A DNA stretch of 64,000 nt, taken from assembly GCF_000523235.1 (NCBI RefSeq), contig NZ_CP006850.1, positions 186,001 through 250,000 of the forward strand. The letters run 5' to 3'. This DNA comes from Nocardia nova SH22a (GTDB lineage Bacteria; Actinomycetota; Actinomycetes; Mycobacteriales; Mycobacteriaceae). Under the pieces are notes generated by a model. It was not told where the DNA came from and did no database searches. It saw only the letters and a list, made by a program, of their open reading frames with translations. Below, piece by piece: positions 45,296-54,566 of this stretch. Made by a program: the position numbers and the translations under genes. Every line of letters begins with the position of its first letter. Position 1 is the first letter of the stretch.

Positions 45296-46072
45296 TCACA
45301 ACCAGGGCGGCAGGTTCGGCAGGTAGCCCTTCAGAGCCACGCCGTCGTTGCGGCCGATCAACCAGGCCAGGAGTTCCGCGGCGGGGCCGGAGATGGTGTC
45401 GGTGGGGTCGGGGCCGACCGTGGTGGTGAAGTCGGTGTCGGTGGCTTCGAGGGTGAAGCTCGGGGGTGGGGGTTGGTCGGGGTCGTGGGTCATGGGTTTG
45501 GCGTCGGGTGGGCGGTGGGCCGAGGCGGTGTGGTGGAAGGATCGGGCTACCTCGGGGAGTAGGCGGGCCACGAAGGGGGCGGGCCAGTCCTCGGGGAGGT
45601 AGCCGATGTTCAGGTCGACGCGGTGAATCTCTATCTCGCGCAGGCGAAGCCACGGGATCACCGAGGCTGGTAGTTCCTTGCCGGTGCGGGCGCGGACTCG
45701 GAATTCCCAGCGTTCCGGCGGCATCGCCCGCGACATTCCGCTGAAGCGGGTGGCGGAGGCGCGCAGGTCGTCGAGTTGTTCGGCGAGCGGGCGGGGCGCG
45801 CCCTCCTCGATATCGGAATCGCGCAGGAGTTGGCTTGCGTACTGCGGTGTTTCGATACCCGTGCGCGCCCACAGCAGCAGATTCACCAGGCCGTCGGCAT
45901 TGCGGGCGAGATGGGCCAGCAGATGGCCGCGAGTCCAGCCGGGTAGCAGCGACGGTTCGGCGATATCGCTGTCGCGCAACGTTTTCACCGCGTCGAGCAA
46001 GGATCTGGTAGCCGAGTCGACGGTTTCGATCAGATCTGTCGGGATGGTCGATTCCGGCACTTCGCTGGTCAC
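45296..46072 (-). CDS. Maleylpyruvate-isomerase-family, mycothiol-dependent-type protein
   Basis: 258 residues. The N-terminal DinB-like four-helix domain carries LLPGWTRGHLLAHLARNADG, the metal-ligand His motif of the MDMPI_N family. Further ligands lie in LRLREIEIHRVDLNIG. The C-terminal domain (PSFTLEATDTDFTTTVGPDP ... LLAWLIGRNDGVAL) is the SCP2-like partner. Such enzymes use mycothiol for isomerisation or S-conjugation (detoxification) in actinobacteria. The substrate is unknown. Start ATG 46072. Confidence 0.85.
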   Translation of the reverse strand: MTSEVPESTIPTDLIETVDSATRSLLDAVKTLRDSDIAEPSLLPGWTRGHLLAHLARNADGLVNLLLWARTGIETPQYASQLLRDSDIEEGAPRPLAEQLDDLRASATRFSGMSRAMPPERWEFRVRARTGKELPASVIPWLRLREIEIHRVDLNIGYLPEDWPAPFVARLLPEVARSFHHTASAHRPPDAKPMTHDPDQPPPPSFTLEATDTDFTTTVGPDPTDTISGPAAELLAWLIGRNDGVALKGYLPNLPPWL

Positions 46073-46185
46073 GTCGCTGACCCTACCCAGCGTGCCGCGC
46101 CCGCGCCGAGCGAACCCGATTGCCGTCGGATAACTGTTCAGGTGGCGGACAACTGATCGTCGACTCGGCGGGATAGATATGGGCG

Positions 46186-47739
46186 ATGCGAAACCGTCGG
46201 TTGCTTCCCATCGCCCTCCTCGGCGCCGCGCTGTGTGCGGCCGCCTGCTCGTCGAGCGGTGACGCGGCGGGACTGCACACCGATCGAGACAAGCCGCTCA
46301 CGATCTCGCTCGATGATCTGGCCGCGCGGACCGGAGGTACCGCGGTGGGCTTCGGTAGGCCCCAGCACGGGCGGCTCGAGCGCACCGAGAACGGTTCGCT
46401 GCGATACGTCCCCGACTCCGGATTCCAGGGCTCGGACACCTTCACGGTCACCACGTCCGACGCGGTCCAGCTCTACACCACCGATATCCCGGAATTGGGC
46501 CGGTTCGGCGGAACCACCGTGCAGGGCAGTGGATTCGGATCGGCGTGGACACCGGTGCCCGGATCGCCGGACGAGTTCTACGGACTCACCGACCGCGGTC
46601 CCAATGTCGACGGTCCGGACAAGGACGAGAAATTGGTGCCGATACCGGATTTCGTGCCCAAGATCGGCAAATTCCGATTGACCGGGACACGGGCCGAACT
46701 CGAGTCCACCATCGATCTGAAGAATCGCGCGGGAGTCGCCTTCAACGGCCTGGTCGATTCGGCTGCCTCCACCGGTGAGACGATCCGCGATCTCGACGGG
46801 CACCCGCTGCCGCCGACCGACCACGGTCTCGATCCCGAAGGCCTGGTCGCGCTGCCCGACGGAACATTCTGGATATCGGATGAATACGGCCCGTTTCTCG
46901 TCCATGTCGATGCGTCCGGTAAGGAAATCGAGCGACTCGCGCCGGGTTCGGGACTTCCGAAGGAATTGTCGCTGCGGACACCGAATCAGGGCATGGAGGG
47001 GCTGACCGTCACACCGGACGGCCGCACTTTGGTCGGCATCATCCAAAGCGCTTTGCAGACACCGGGTCTCGGCTCGGCCCGGGAGGTTCCGATGACTCGC
47101 ATCGTCACCGTGGATCTGGCGAGTCGCGCGGTGGCCGAATACGTGTATCCGCTCGAAGATCCCAAGAGCAAACTGGCCGTCTCCGATATCGCCGCACTCG
47201 ACGATCACACCTTCCTGGTCGACGAGCGCGACGGTGAACTCGCCCCGAAGGCGAACAAGAAACTGTGGACGATCGACCTCGCCGGAGCCACCGATATCGG
47301 TCCGCGGGCTCGAATCCCCGGCACCCGATACGATCCGGAACTCGGGCTGCTGATCGGTGATCAACCGTTGGAGACACATATCGGCAAGGTGTCGACCGCC
47401 GACGCGGTGACCGCGCTTCGTGCGGCCGGAATCACGCCGGTCGCGAAGAAATCGAATCTGGATCTGGCCGGACTGCTCGCCGAGCTGAATCCGCGGGGCG
47501 AATTCTTCGGTCACGACAAAATCGAGGGAGTTGCCACCACCGACGGCGGGGCGACGCTCTACCTCTCCGACGACAGCGATTTCGGCCTGGCGGGCAGTAC
47601 GGGCAAAGAACCCCCGTTCGGGCTGAAGGCGAAGACCCTGCCCGACGGGCAACAGGACACCGGGGAAATCCTGCGGATCGACACCCGCGCACTACCGGCG
47701 AAGACGAAGACGGAGACCGTGACCGTGCAGGTCGGATGA
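46186..47739 (+). CDS. Esterase-like phytase-family lipoprotein
   Basis: 517 residues. The N-terminal signal with probable lipobox LLGAALCAAAC/SSS suggests lipid anchoring on the outer face. The body matches the esterase-like phytase domain: FYGLTDRGPNVDGPDKDEK, GLDPEGLVALPDGTFWISDE, NQGMEGLTVTPDGRTLVGI, and IVTVDLASRAVAEYVYPLED. It is a beta-propeller with many Asp/Glu that could bind calcium. A short cadherin-like segment (LRYVPDSGFQGSDTFTVTT) precedes the propeller. It probably hydrolyses phosphate esters or lipids outside the cell. Start ATG 46186. Confidence 0.82.
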   Translation: MRNRRLLPIALLGAALCAAACSSSGDAAGLHTDRDKPLTISLDDLAARTGGTAVGFGRPQHGRLERTENGSLRYVPDSGFQGSDTFTVTTSDAVQLYTTDIPELGRFGGTTVQGSGFGSAWTPVPGSPDEFYGLTDRGPNVDGPDKDEKLVPIPDFVPKIGKFRLTGTRAELESTIDLKNRAGVAFNGLVDSAASTGETIRDLDGHPLPPTDHGLDPEGLVALPDGTFWISDEYGPFLVHVDASGKEIERLAPGSGLPKELSLRTPNQGMEGLTVTPDGRTLVGIIQSALQTPGLGSAREVPMTRIVTVDLASRAVAEYVYPLEDPKSKLAVSDIAALDDHTFLVDERDGELAPKANKKLWTIDLAGATDIGPRARIPGTRYDPELGLLIGDQPLETHIGKVSTADAVTALRAAGITPVAKKSNLDLAGLLAELNPRGEFFGHDKIEGVATTDGGATLYLSDDSDFGLAGSTGKEPPFGLKAKTLPDGQQDTGEILRIDTRALPAKTKTETVTVQVG

Positions 47740-47809
47740 ACCTCGCATTCTCAGGTTCTGCCCATGTTCCACACAAACCCGTGCCAGCCGCCGGTGTCAC
47801 CGTGGATAC

Positions 47810-47932
47810 ATGAACACAATCGTCGAAATACTCGTCATGGGGGCATTCCTGGCAGTGTTCGCGGCCATGGCCGTCGCGGGCGCCGTGGCGGAATCCGCGC
47901 CGCGCTCCCTGGTCAGGGTGCGGAAGCGCTGA
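47810..47932 (+). CDS. Possible 40-aa membrane peptide
   Basis: ATG 47810 to TGA 47932. One hydrophobic helix (IVEILVMGAFLAVFAAMAVA) has a basic C-terminus (SLVRVRKR). There is no clear ribosome-binding site, and the frame overlaps the 3' end of the convergent DUF998 gene by 20 bp. It could be a leaderless microprotein or chance. Confidence 0.35.
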   Translation: MNTIVEILVMGAFLAVFAAMAVAGAVAESAPRSLVRVRKR

Positions 47933-48644
47933 CCCGCTCGGCCACCCAGATCTGCACGGCCAGCGCGATCAGCCACAGCGACATCGAGCCGACCTGAATG
48001 CGCTGCGCGATACCCAGCGCGAAATTACCGGCGAGATTGTCGGCGATCAGCATCCACGCGGTGGCCGCAGATCCGATGAGAAGAATCCACAGGCCCGAAT
48101 GGCGCAGAATCGGCCAGCGCCGATAGCGGAAGGCCGCGACGCTGAACGCGATCATCGCGACGAAGATCGAGATGACCGCCAGCGAACTGGTGAGCGCGTG
48201 GATCTGATGCAACTGCGGGAACAGGCCGCTGTCCGACGGCGGGCACGGCGCCGAACAGGTGTGCAGCGGCCATTGCGCGTCGGCGATGGTGGCCGCGCCG
48301 AAACAGCCGAGCGCCACCCAGGCCACCACCCACAACCGGCGGCGCGAGAACACGAACAGTGCCGCGACCGCGGACACCACGGTCAGCGAACCGGAAATGG
48401 TGTCGCCGAGATCGAAGACCCAGCGATAGGGACGGCCCTCGGCATCCAGTTCGCTGAGGAACGAGGTGATCGGATTCAGATGAATCGGCAGCACGAATTC
48501 GAGAATCCACGACGAATAGCAGATCCCCGCGACCGCGACGGCCGCCGCGATCAGTGAACGCACGATCCGGAGGCGTCCGCGAGCAGGCGCATCCTTTCGC
48601 TCCAGAACGGCGACCGAACCGACGTCCTTCTCGTGCGCTGTCAT
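47913..48644 (-). CDS. DUF998 membrane protein
   Basis: 243 residues with six or seven helices. The family pattern is present: an N-terminal helix ending SWILEF, then LNPITSFLSELDAEGRPYRW, IADAQWPLHTCSAPCPPSDS with two cysteines in an external loop, and LHQIHALTSSLAVISIFVAM. Function is unknown for the family. The start is ATG 48644. No operon partner; 88 bp from the vsr gene, both on the minus strand. Confidence 0.8.
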   Translation of the reverse strand: MTAHEKDVGSVAVLERKDAPARGRLRIVRSLIAAAVAVAGICYSSWILEFVLPIHLNPITSFLSELDAEGRPYRWVFDLGDTISGSLTVVSAVAALFVFSRRRLWVVAWVALGCFGAATIADAQWPLHTCSAPCPPSDSGLFPQLHQIHALTSSLAVISIFVAMIAFSVAAFRYRRWPILRHSGLWILLIGSAATAWMLIADNLAGNFALGIAQRIQVGSMSLWLIALAVQIWVAERVSASAP

Positions 48645-48732
48645 CGCCGTGGCTTCATGATTTCATCCGCCCTCGTCTCCGCGCCCGTGTTCGCGATGAG
48701 CGTGTGGATACCGCTCTTTTCACCATCATGGC

Positions 48733-49149
48733 CTATCGGCCCGACAACGCCGATTGCACCCGATCGGCGCCCGCCGTGGCGTCCTCGTGTTCCCATATCC
48801 GCACGACGGTCCAGCCCGCGGCGGTCAAGCGAGCGTCCGTATCGCGATCGCGAGCCACATTCCCGGCCAGTTTGTCCGCCCACCACTGCGCGTTGTTCTT
48901 CGGACGGGTGGCGTGTTCCGGGCAGCTGTGCCAGAAACATCCGTCGACGTAGACGGCCACTTTCCGGCGCGGAAACACCAGATCGGCGCGACGGCGCAGC
49001 CCTTTCAGCGGCGCGCGGTCGACGAAATAGCGCAGCCCCCGCCGATGCAGTTCGCTGCGCAACGCGATTTCCGGCGCCGTGCCGACCCGCCGCTGCCGCG
49101 ACATGCGCGCGCTCGTGGCGGTGTCGGTGAGCGGACGGCCGGAAGTCAT
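48733..49149 (-). CDS. vsr: Very-short-patch repair endonuclease Vsr
   Basis: 138 residues. Vsr nicks T:G mismatches that arise by deamination of 5-methylcytosine at the site of its partner methylase. Diagnostic motifs are RRADLVFPRRKVAVYVDGCF (catalytic Asp), WHSCPEHATRPKNNAQWWAD, and TAAGWTVVRIWEHED. The start is ATG 49149 with AAGGG upstream, overlapping the end of the small gene before it. It is last in a dcm-orf-vsr operon, so it should act on the sequence methylated by that enzyme. Confidence 0.93.
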   Translation of the reverse strand: MTSGRPLTDTATSARMSRQRRVGTAPEIALRSELHRRGLRYFVDRAPLKGLRRRADLVFPRRKVAVYVDGCFWHSCPEHATRPKNNAQWWADKLAGNVARDRDTDARLTAAGWTVVRIWEHEDATAGADRVQSALSGR

Positions 49150-49158
49150 GCACAACCC

Positions 49159-49287
49159 TTACAGCGTGTGAGCGATGACGGGTGTTCCCCGCTTTGCGAA
49201 ATCGTCACCGATCCCGCCGCCTGCTGCGCTTGTGCGGGACACCCGCACCCGGTCGGCATCCCGAGCGGCTTCGCCGGTGTCGCTCAC
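49159..49287 (-). CDS. 42-aa ORF between dcm and vsr
   Basis: The start GTG 49287 overlaps the dcm stop (GTGA) and has GAGGAGG four bases upstream. The stop is 9 bp before the vsr start. The sequence (SDTGEAARDADRVRVSRTSA, DDFAKRGTPVIAHTL) has no known motif. The overlap and strong ribosome-binding site suggest that it is translated, either as a real microprotein or as a ribosome bridge that couples dcm and vsr. Confidence 0.5.
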   Translation of the reverse strand: MSDTGEAARDADRVRVSRTSAAGGGIGDDFAKRGTPVIAHTL

Positions 49288-50441
49288 GCGGCCTCCTCGG
49301 GGAGACCGCCCATGCGCTGTAGATGATTCTCCACATCCGCGATGAAGCCCGGCGGGAAGCGCAGTGTGCCCCGGGCGGCGCGGCGGAGGAAGCCGGCGGT
49401 GGCGCGGGAGGACAGCAGGCGGGCGTCGTCGAGGAACCAGCGCAGGTCCTCGTAGGGGGCGTGGACGGGCCAGGTCGACACCGGGACGCGGTAGGCGTGA
49501 CCGGCGTGGCCCCAGGCGGCGGTGGGCCAGCGATGGGCGGTCAGGGGTGTGGACGGCGGGAGCGGCGCGCTGTCCGGGGCGGCCAGGCGGCCGCCGATCC
49601 AGGACGCCATCCGCACACTCACCGCATTGCCGACCAGTTTCCAGCGGTGTCCCGGGCGCACACCGGGCGCGGTCAGGGCGGGTTCGGTCCAGTCGCGCGA
49701 AAAGCCTTGCAGCCGTTCGGCGTCGGTGATGCCCGGCGTGACGATCTCGCCCGCGGGCAAGCGGACGGCGGGCGGACTGGCGATACCCAGCCCGGAACCT
49801 CCTTTGAGCGTCGGCACCGCATTGACCGCCCAGCCCAGACCGCGCACTCCCTCGGTCCAGTAGAAGCCGCACGGATCGGTGGCCGGATCGCCGAGTTCGC
49901 GCGGTCCCGCATCGGTGCCGAACAGCACCGGGCGCGGATCCTCGGAGCGGGAGGCCAGCATCAGCACCCGCTGGCGGCGCTGTGGCAGCCCGAACGCGCG
50001 AGCGTCGACCACCCGGTAGGCCCAGGTGTAGCCGAGATCTTCCAGTGCGGTGGTGATGTGCCGCATGGCCTGCCCCCGGCCCAGCTGCAGCATGAACGGC
50101 ACGTTTTCGATGAGCAGCCAGCGCGGCCCTCGTTTTCGCCGTACCAGCCGGAACACCTCGTCGACCAGACCGGACCTATCCCCGGTGATCCCCGCCGTGC
50201 GACCGGCCTGGGACAGATCCTGGCAGGGGAATCCGGCCGCGACGAGTTCGGTGCGGGCGGGCAGTGCGCGCAATCGGGTGACATCGGAATGCGATTCGAC
50301 ATCCGGGAAATGGGCGGAGAGAACGGCCCGCGCTCCCGGATCGATCTCGCAGAGCAGTTCGGTGGTCCACCCGTGGTAGCCGAGCCCCAACTCCAGCCCG
50401 CCGATCCCGGCGAACAATCCGACCATCCGCGTGTTGGTCAC
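49284..50441 (-). CDS. dcm: DNA (cytosine-5) methyltransferase
   Basis: 385 residues. All key motifs are present: I (FAGIGGLELGL), IV with catalytic Cys (GFPCQDLSQAG), VI (LLIENVPFM), VIII (QRRQRVLML) and X (KLVGNAVSVRMA). The target-recognition region between VIII and IX is about 80 residues, which is short. A C-terminal extension of ~90 residues (HRWPTAAWGHAGHAYRVPVS) follows motif X and is unusual. There is no restriction endonuclease nearby; pairing with vsr indicates a solitary methylase or a lost R-M system. The start is GTG 50441, with AAAGGA upstream. The recognition sequence is unknown. Confidence 0.93.
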   Translation of the reverse strand: MTNTRMVGLFAGIGGLELGLGYHGWTTELLCEIDPGARAVLSAHFPDVESHSDVTRLRALPARTELVAAGFPCQDLSQAGRTAGITGDRSGLVDEVFRLVRRKRGPRWLLIENVPFMLQLGRGQAMRHITTALEDLGYTWAYRVVDARAFGLPQRRQRVLMLASRSEDPRPVLFGTDAGPRELGDPATDPCGFYWTEGVRGLGWAVNAVPTLKGGSGLGIASPPAVRLPAGEIVTPGITDAERLQGFSRDWTEPALTAPGVRPGHRWKLVGNAVSVRMASWIGGRLAAPDSAPLPPSTPLTAHRWPTAAWGHAGHAYRVPVSTWPVHAPYEDLRWFLDDARLLSSRATAGFLRRAARGTLRFPPGFIADVENHLQRMGGLPEEAA

Positions 50442-50685
50442 TGCCGGTGGTCCTTTCGCCCGAATCCACGTCGGGCGACCACGCCGGTGCGCGGGGCCCG
50501 GGTGTGAACGTTACTCGAGCGCTGTCGACGAGCAGGTGATCAACCCAACCTGTCCCCGGAAAATCGGTTGGCTCGGCTCTCTCGCCCTGGCACTCTGAGA
50601 GGTCCTGGAAGTCCGCCGACGTCCGAGTTCGGGGCGGCGGTCGGCGGCATTCGGAATGCACACGATCTGACGAAGGGGGACTGTT

Positions 50686-52587
50686 GTGTCCGTCGTGACG
50701 TCGGAAGCCGTATCCGATTCGGAGAGCGACAGAACCGCCACGGCCGACGAGAACTCGCGCGTGACCGGCGCCGGTTCGCTGCGACGACTCTGGCCGCAGA
50801 TGCGCCCGTACCGAGCGGCGCTGTTCGGTAGCGCGGTGCTGTCCGGCCTCGGAATGCTGTGCGATATCGCCTTGCCGCTGGTGACCGCGAAGATCGTGGA
50901 CGGTCCGGTGGCACACCGGGATTTCGGCGCGATCTGGCCGCCGATCGGCGTGATCGTGGTCTTGGCGCTGGTGAGCACCCTGACTTCGTGGTGGCGTCGA
51001 CACATCATCGCCGCGCCCGCGAGCCGGCTCGAGGTGTCGCTGCGCGGGCAGTTGTTCGAGCGGTTGCAGGTGTTGTCGGTGGGCGTGCACGACGGGATGG
51101 AGTCGGGTCAGCTCACCTCGCGCGCGATCACCGATATGTCCACGCTGCGGCGCTTTTTCGCCTTCGTGGCACCCTCGCTGCTGTCGCTGAGTGCGACGCT
51201 GGGGATCGGTGTGGCATTGCTGTTCGTGCTCAGCTGGCAGATCGGGTTGGTCGAACTGCTCATCGCGGTTCCGCTGGTGGTGCTGGCACTGCGATTCGAA
51301 CAGGGCTACGGCGCCGCGTCGCGTGCCGCCCAGGATCAATCGGGTCATCTGGCGACGACCGTCGAGGAGTCGGCGCAGGGGATCCGGGTGTTGAAGGCGT
51401 TCGGCCGCGGGCCGTGGTTCGGGCGACGCTTCCGCGATCAGGCGCGGGGTCTGCGGAATCTGGAACTGGTCAAGGTCCGGTTGGCGGCACGACTGTGGAC
51501 GGCGCTGAACACCTTCTCCATGCTGGGAATCGCCGCGGCCCTGGCGATCGGCGGCTACCTGCAGACACAGCAGGCGATGACGGTCGGTGCGCTGGTCGCG
51601 GGCATCACGCTGACCACCTATCTGCAATGGCCGACCATGGGTCTCGGCTTCCTGCTGGCCGAGACCAATCACGCTCGTACTGCCGCACAACGGTTCTGGG
51701 AGGTGATCGACACTCCGATCGAGATCACCGATCCGGACGATCCGATCGAGCCGCCCGAGCGGCTGCGTGGTGAACTGCGTTTCGACCGGGTGCGTTTCCG
51801 CTTCCCGGACACCGACCGCGATCTGCTGCACGATATTTCGCTGCGCCTGCGGCCGGGGGAGACGGTCGCGGTGGTCGGCGCCACCGGCAGCGGGAAGTCG
51901 GCGCTGCTCGGCCTCGTTCCGCGCCTGTTCGACGTGGCCGGTGGTGCGGTGACGATCGACGGGATCGATGTGCGGTCGATGCGGTTGTCGCGGTTGCGCT
52001 CTCAGGTGTCGGTGGCCTTCGAGGATCCGGTGCTGTTCTCCGCGAGTGTGCGCGAGAACATCACGCTGGGCTGTCCGGACGCCACCGAGGAGCAGATCCG
52101 GGATGCGCTGGAGGTCGCGTGCGCGGCGCAATTCGTCGACGAGCTGCCGTGGGGACTGCGGACCAGGATCGGTGAGCAGGGGCTGAGCCTGTCGGGCGGT
52201 CAGCGGCAACGCCTGGCCCTGGCGCGAGCCGTCCTGGACCGGCACAACCGCCCCGGCGGCCACATCGTGGTCCTCGACGATCCGCTCTCCGCGCTGGATG
52301 TGAGCACCGAGGAGCAGGTGCAGCGGCGTTTGCACGCGGCACTGGCCGGGGCGACCGTCCTGCTCGTGGCACACCGCCCGTCCACCGCGGCGTGGGCGGA
52401 TCGGGTCGCGGTGCTCGACGAGGGCCGCATCATCGCCGACGGCCCGCACGAGCTGCTACTCGAAACCTGTTCGCGCTACCGGGAATTGATGGGAGGTGAT
52501 CTGAATGCCGGAACATCCGGACGCATCGGCGAACGCGTCGCCGCCGGTGGACGCGACCGTACGCACGACCTCGCGCACGAACGCTGA
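50686..52587 (+). CDS. ABC exporter half-transporter, first subunit (degenerate ATPase site)
   Basis: 633 residues. A six-helix ABC1 membrane domain (GSAVLSGLGMLCDIALPLVT ... TMGLGFLLAETNHA) is followed by an ATPase domain: Walker A VGATGSGKSAL, signature GLSLSGGQRQRLALARAVL, Walker B HIVVLDDPLSALD, and switch VLLVAHRPSTAAWA. The Walker-B glutamate is Asp and the switch histidine is kept. This is the asymmetric pattern of heterodimeric exporters (LmrC/TM287 type). It overlaps the next gene by 83 bp. A basic C-terminal tail continues into the overlap. Substrate unknown (lipid or drug). Confidence 0.88.
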   Translation: MSVVTSEAVSDSESDRTATADENSRVTGAGSLRRLWPQMRPYRAALFGSAVLSGLGMLCDIALPLVTAKIVDGPVAHRDFGAIWPPIGVIVVLALVSTLTSWWRRHIIAAPASRLEVSLRGQLFERLQVLSVGVHDGMESGQLTSRAITDMSTLRRFFAFVAPSLLSLSATLGIGVALLFVLSWQIGLVELLIAVPLVVLALRFEQGYGAASRAAQDQSGHLATTVEESAQGIRVLKAFGRGPWFGRRFRDQARGLRNLELVKVRLAARLWTALNTFSMLGIAAALAIGGYLQTQQAMTVGALVAGITLTTYLQWPTMGLGFLLAETNHARTAAQRFWEVIDTPIEITDPDDPIEPPERLRGELRFDRVRFRFPDTDRDLLHDISLRLRPGETVAVVGATGSGKSALLGLVPRLFDVAGGAVTIDGIDVRSMRLSRLRSQVSVAFEDPVLFSASVRENITLGCPDATEEQIRDALEVACAAQFVDELPWGLRTRIGEQGLSLSGGQRQRLALARAVLDRHNRPGGHIVVLDDPLSALDVSTEEQVQRRLHAALAGATVLLVAHRPSTAAWADRVAVLDEGRIIADGPHELLLETCSRYRELMGGDLNAGTSGRIGERVAAGGRDRTHDLAHER

Positions 52588-54502
52588 CCGCGCGCACGAA
52601 ACCGGGACGACCCGCGACGATGGGACGGGAACTGTCGATTCGTCGTCCGGCACCGCATCCGTGCCGTCATCGGATACCGCGCCCGGCCCGGCGGATTCGG
52701 AGTGGCGTGGCGTCGCCGCCGAGGAGGGTGAGCAGAGCGACACCGTGAATCTGGCCCTGGCCGCCCGATCGCGCCGGTTGCTGTGGTCGCTGGTCCGGCC
52801 GTATCGGTTGTCGGCCGCCCTGGCGCTGCTGCTGATCGTTGTCGACAACGCCGCGATGGTGGCCACGCCGCTGTTCGTCGCCCACGGTGTCGACACCGGG
52901 GTCGCGCGGGCCGTGCACGGTGACTGGCTGCCGCTGTCGCTGGCCGTCGGCGGCATCGTCGCCTGCACCGCGGTCGGCGGGACGACCACCTTCCTGTTCC
53001 TGCGCATCTCCGGCCGGTTGAGTCAGCAGGTGCTGTTCGATCTGCGGATGCGGGTGTTCACGCAGGTGCAGCGGTTGTCGATCGACTTCCACGAGAACTA
53101 CACCTCGGGCAAGATCGTCGCCCGGCTCACCAGCGATCTGGAATCGCTCGAGGATCTGCTCGAACGCGCGCTGAACGACGCGCTGAGCGCGGTGCTGTCG
53201 GTCGCGACCATCGCCGTGATCCTGGTCTGGCTGGATATTCCGCTGGCGCTGGTGGTGCTGGCCGGATTCGTGCCGCTGGTGTTCGTCACCCGCCAGGCGC
53301 AGCGACGGCAGCGGGCCGGATATCGCCGTACCCGGACCGCGATCGCGAAGGTGGTCGTCCATTTCGTCGAGACCATGGGCGGAATCCGTGCGGTGCAGGC
53401 GTTCCGGCGTGAGCGGCGCAACGATGTCCTGCTCGCGGATTCCGATGCCGAATATCGCGCCGCCAATACCGCTGCCCTGCACGGGATGGCGGGCTATATC
53501 GGCTCGGTGCGGCTGATCAGCAACACCACCAATGTCGTCATCCTGGTGGTGGGCGCGTGGCGAGTCATCCACGGGCACACCGAGATCGGCGTGCTGGCGG
53601 CATTCCTGCTGTATCTGCGCCAGTTCTACGGGCCGATCGACGAATTGGCCCAGGTGTTCAACTCGTATCAGTCCGCGGCCGCCGCGCTGGAACGGATCTC
53701 GGGCGTGCTCGAGGAACGGCCGAGTGTCGTCGAACCGGAGACGCCGCATCGGCTCGGCCGGGTGCGTGGTGAATTGACCCTGAATGAGGTCGATTTCGGC
53801 TATCCCGGGCGCGAAGGTGCGGTGCTGCCACGGTTCTCCCTGACCGTCCCGGCGGGGCAGGTGGTGGCTCTGGTCGGCGCGACGGGTGCGGGAAAATCGA
53901 CACTGGCGAAACTGATTTCGCGCTTCTACGACCCGACCTCGGGCACGGTGTCGCTGGACGGGATCGACCTGCGCGCCGTCGCCGACGCCGATCTGCGCCG
54001 GGCGGTGGCGATGGTGACCCAGGAGTCGTATCTGTTCTCGGGCTCGGTCGCCGACAACATCCGGCTCGGCCGCCCCGAGGCCACCGACACGGAGGTGCAC
54101 GCCGCCGCCCGCGCGGTGGGGCTGTACGACTTCGCGATGTCCCTGCCTGACGGTTTCGACACCGACGTGCGCAAACGCGGTGGTCGGCTGTCGGCGGGAC
54201 AGCGCCAGCTGGTGGCCTTCGCGCGGGTCTTCCTCGCCGATCCGGCGGTGATCGTGCTCGACGAGGCCACCTCCAGCCTGGATATTCCGGGTGAGCGGCA
54301 GGTCCAGCACGCGCTCGAGACCGTCCTGCGCGGCCGCACCGCGGTGATCATCGCGCACCGGCTCTCGACGGTCGCCATCGCCGACCGGGTGCTGGTACTG
54401 GACGGCGGGCGGATCGTGGAGGACGGCAGCCCCGCCGAACTGGCCGAATCGACCGGACGGTTCGCGGCCCTGCACACCGCCTGGCGCGAATCGCTGGTGT
54501 AG
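52505..54502 (+). CDS. ABC exporter half-transporter, second subunit
   Basis: 665 residues. The start is ATG 52505, four bases after GGAGGTGA, inside the end of the first subunit. An N-terminal ~85-residue disordered region (Ser/Thr/Asp-rich) precedes the ABC1 domain. The ATPase domain has Walker A VGATGAGKSTL, signature RLSAGQRQLVAFARVF, and canonical Walker B VIVLDEATSSLD with HRLSTV. This is the catalytically competent partner of the first subunit. The second signature residue is Ala instead of Gly (LSAGQ). Together they form a heterodimeric exporter. Confidence 0.9.
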   Translation: MPEHPDASANASPPVDATVRTTSRTNADRAHETGTTRDDGTGTVDSSSGTASVPSSDTAPGPADSEWRGVAAEEGEQSDTVNLALAARSRRLLWSLVRPYRLSAALALLLIVVDNAAMVATPLFVAHGVDTGVARAVHGDWLPLSLAVGGIVACTAVGGTTTFLFLRISGRLSQQVLFDLRMRVFTQVQRLSIDFHENYTSGKIVARLTSDLESLEDLLERALNDALSAVLSVATIAVILVWLDIPLALVVLAGFVPLVFVTRQAQRRQRAGYRRTRTAIAKVVVHFVETMGGIRAVQAFRRERRNDVLLADSDAEYRAANTAALHGMAGYIGSVRLISNTTNVVILVVGAWRVIHGHTEIGVLAAFLLYLRQFYGPIDELAQVFNSYQSAAAALERISGVLEERPSVVEPETPHRLGRVRGELTLNEVDFGYPGREGAVLPRFSLTVPAGQVVALVGATGAGKSTLAKLISRFYDPTSGTVSLDGIDLRAVADADLRRAVAMVTQESYLFSGSVADNIRLGRPEATDTEVHAAARAVGLYDFAMSLPDGFDTDVRKRGGRLSAGQRQLVAFARVFLADPAVIVLDEATSSLDIPGERQVQHALETVLRGRTAVIIAHRLSTVAIADRVLVLDGGRIVEDGSPAELAESTGRFAALHTAWRESLV

Positions 54503-54566
54503 GACGGATGAACAACTCGTGCGCCGCGACCGCGCCGCCGCCTCGATTGTCGCTTACGGTAGAGGG

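Noticed and set aside
37994..45300. Att duplication of the tRNA-Ser(UGA) 3' end marking the island's right edge
   Set aside because: I could not find a second copy of the tRNA 3' sequence in 42-45.3 kb by eye.
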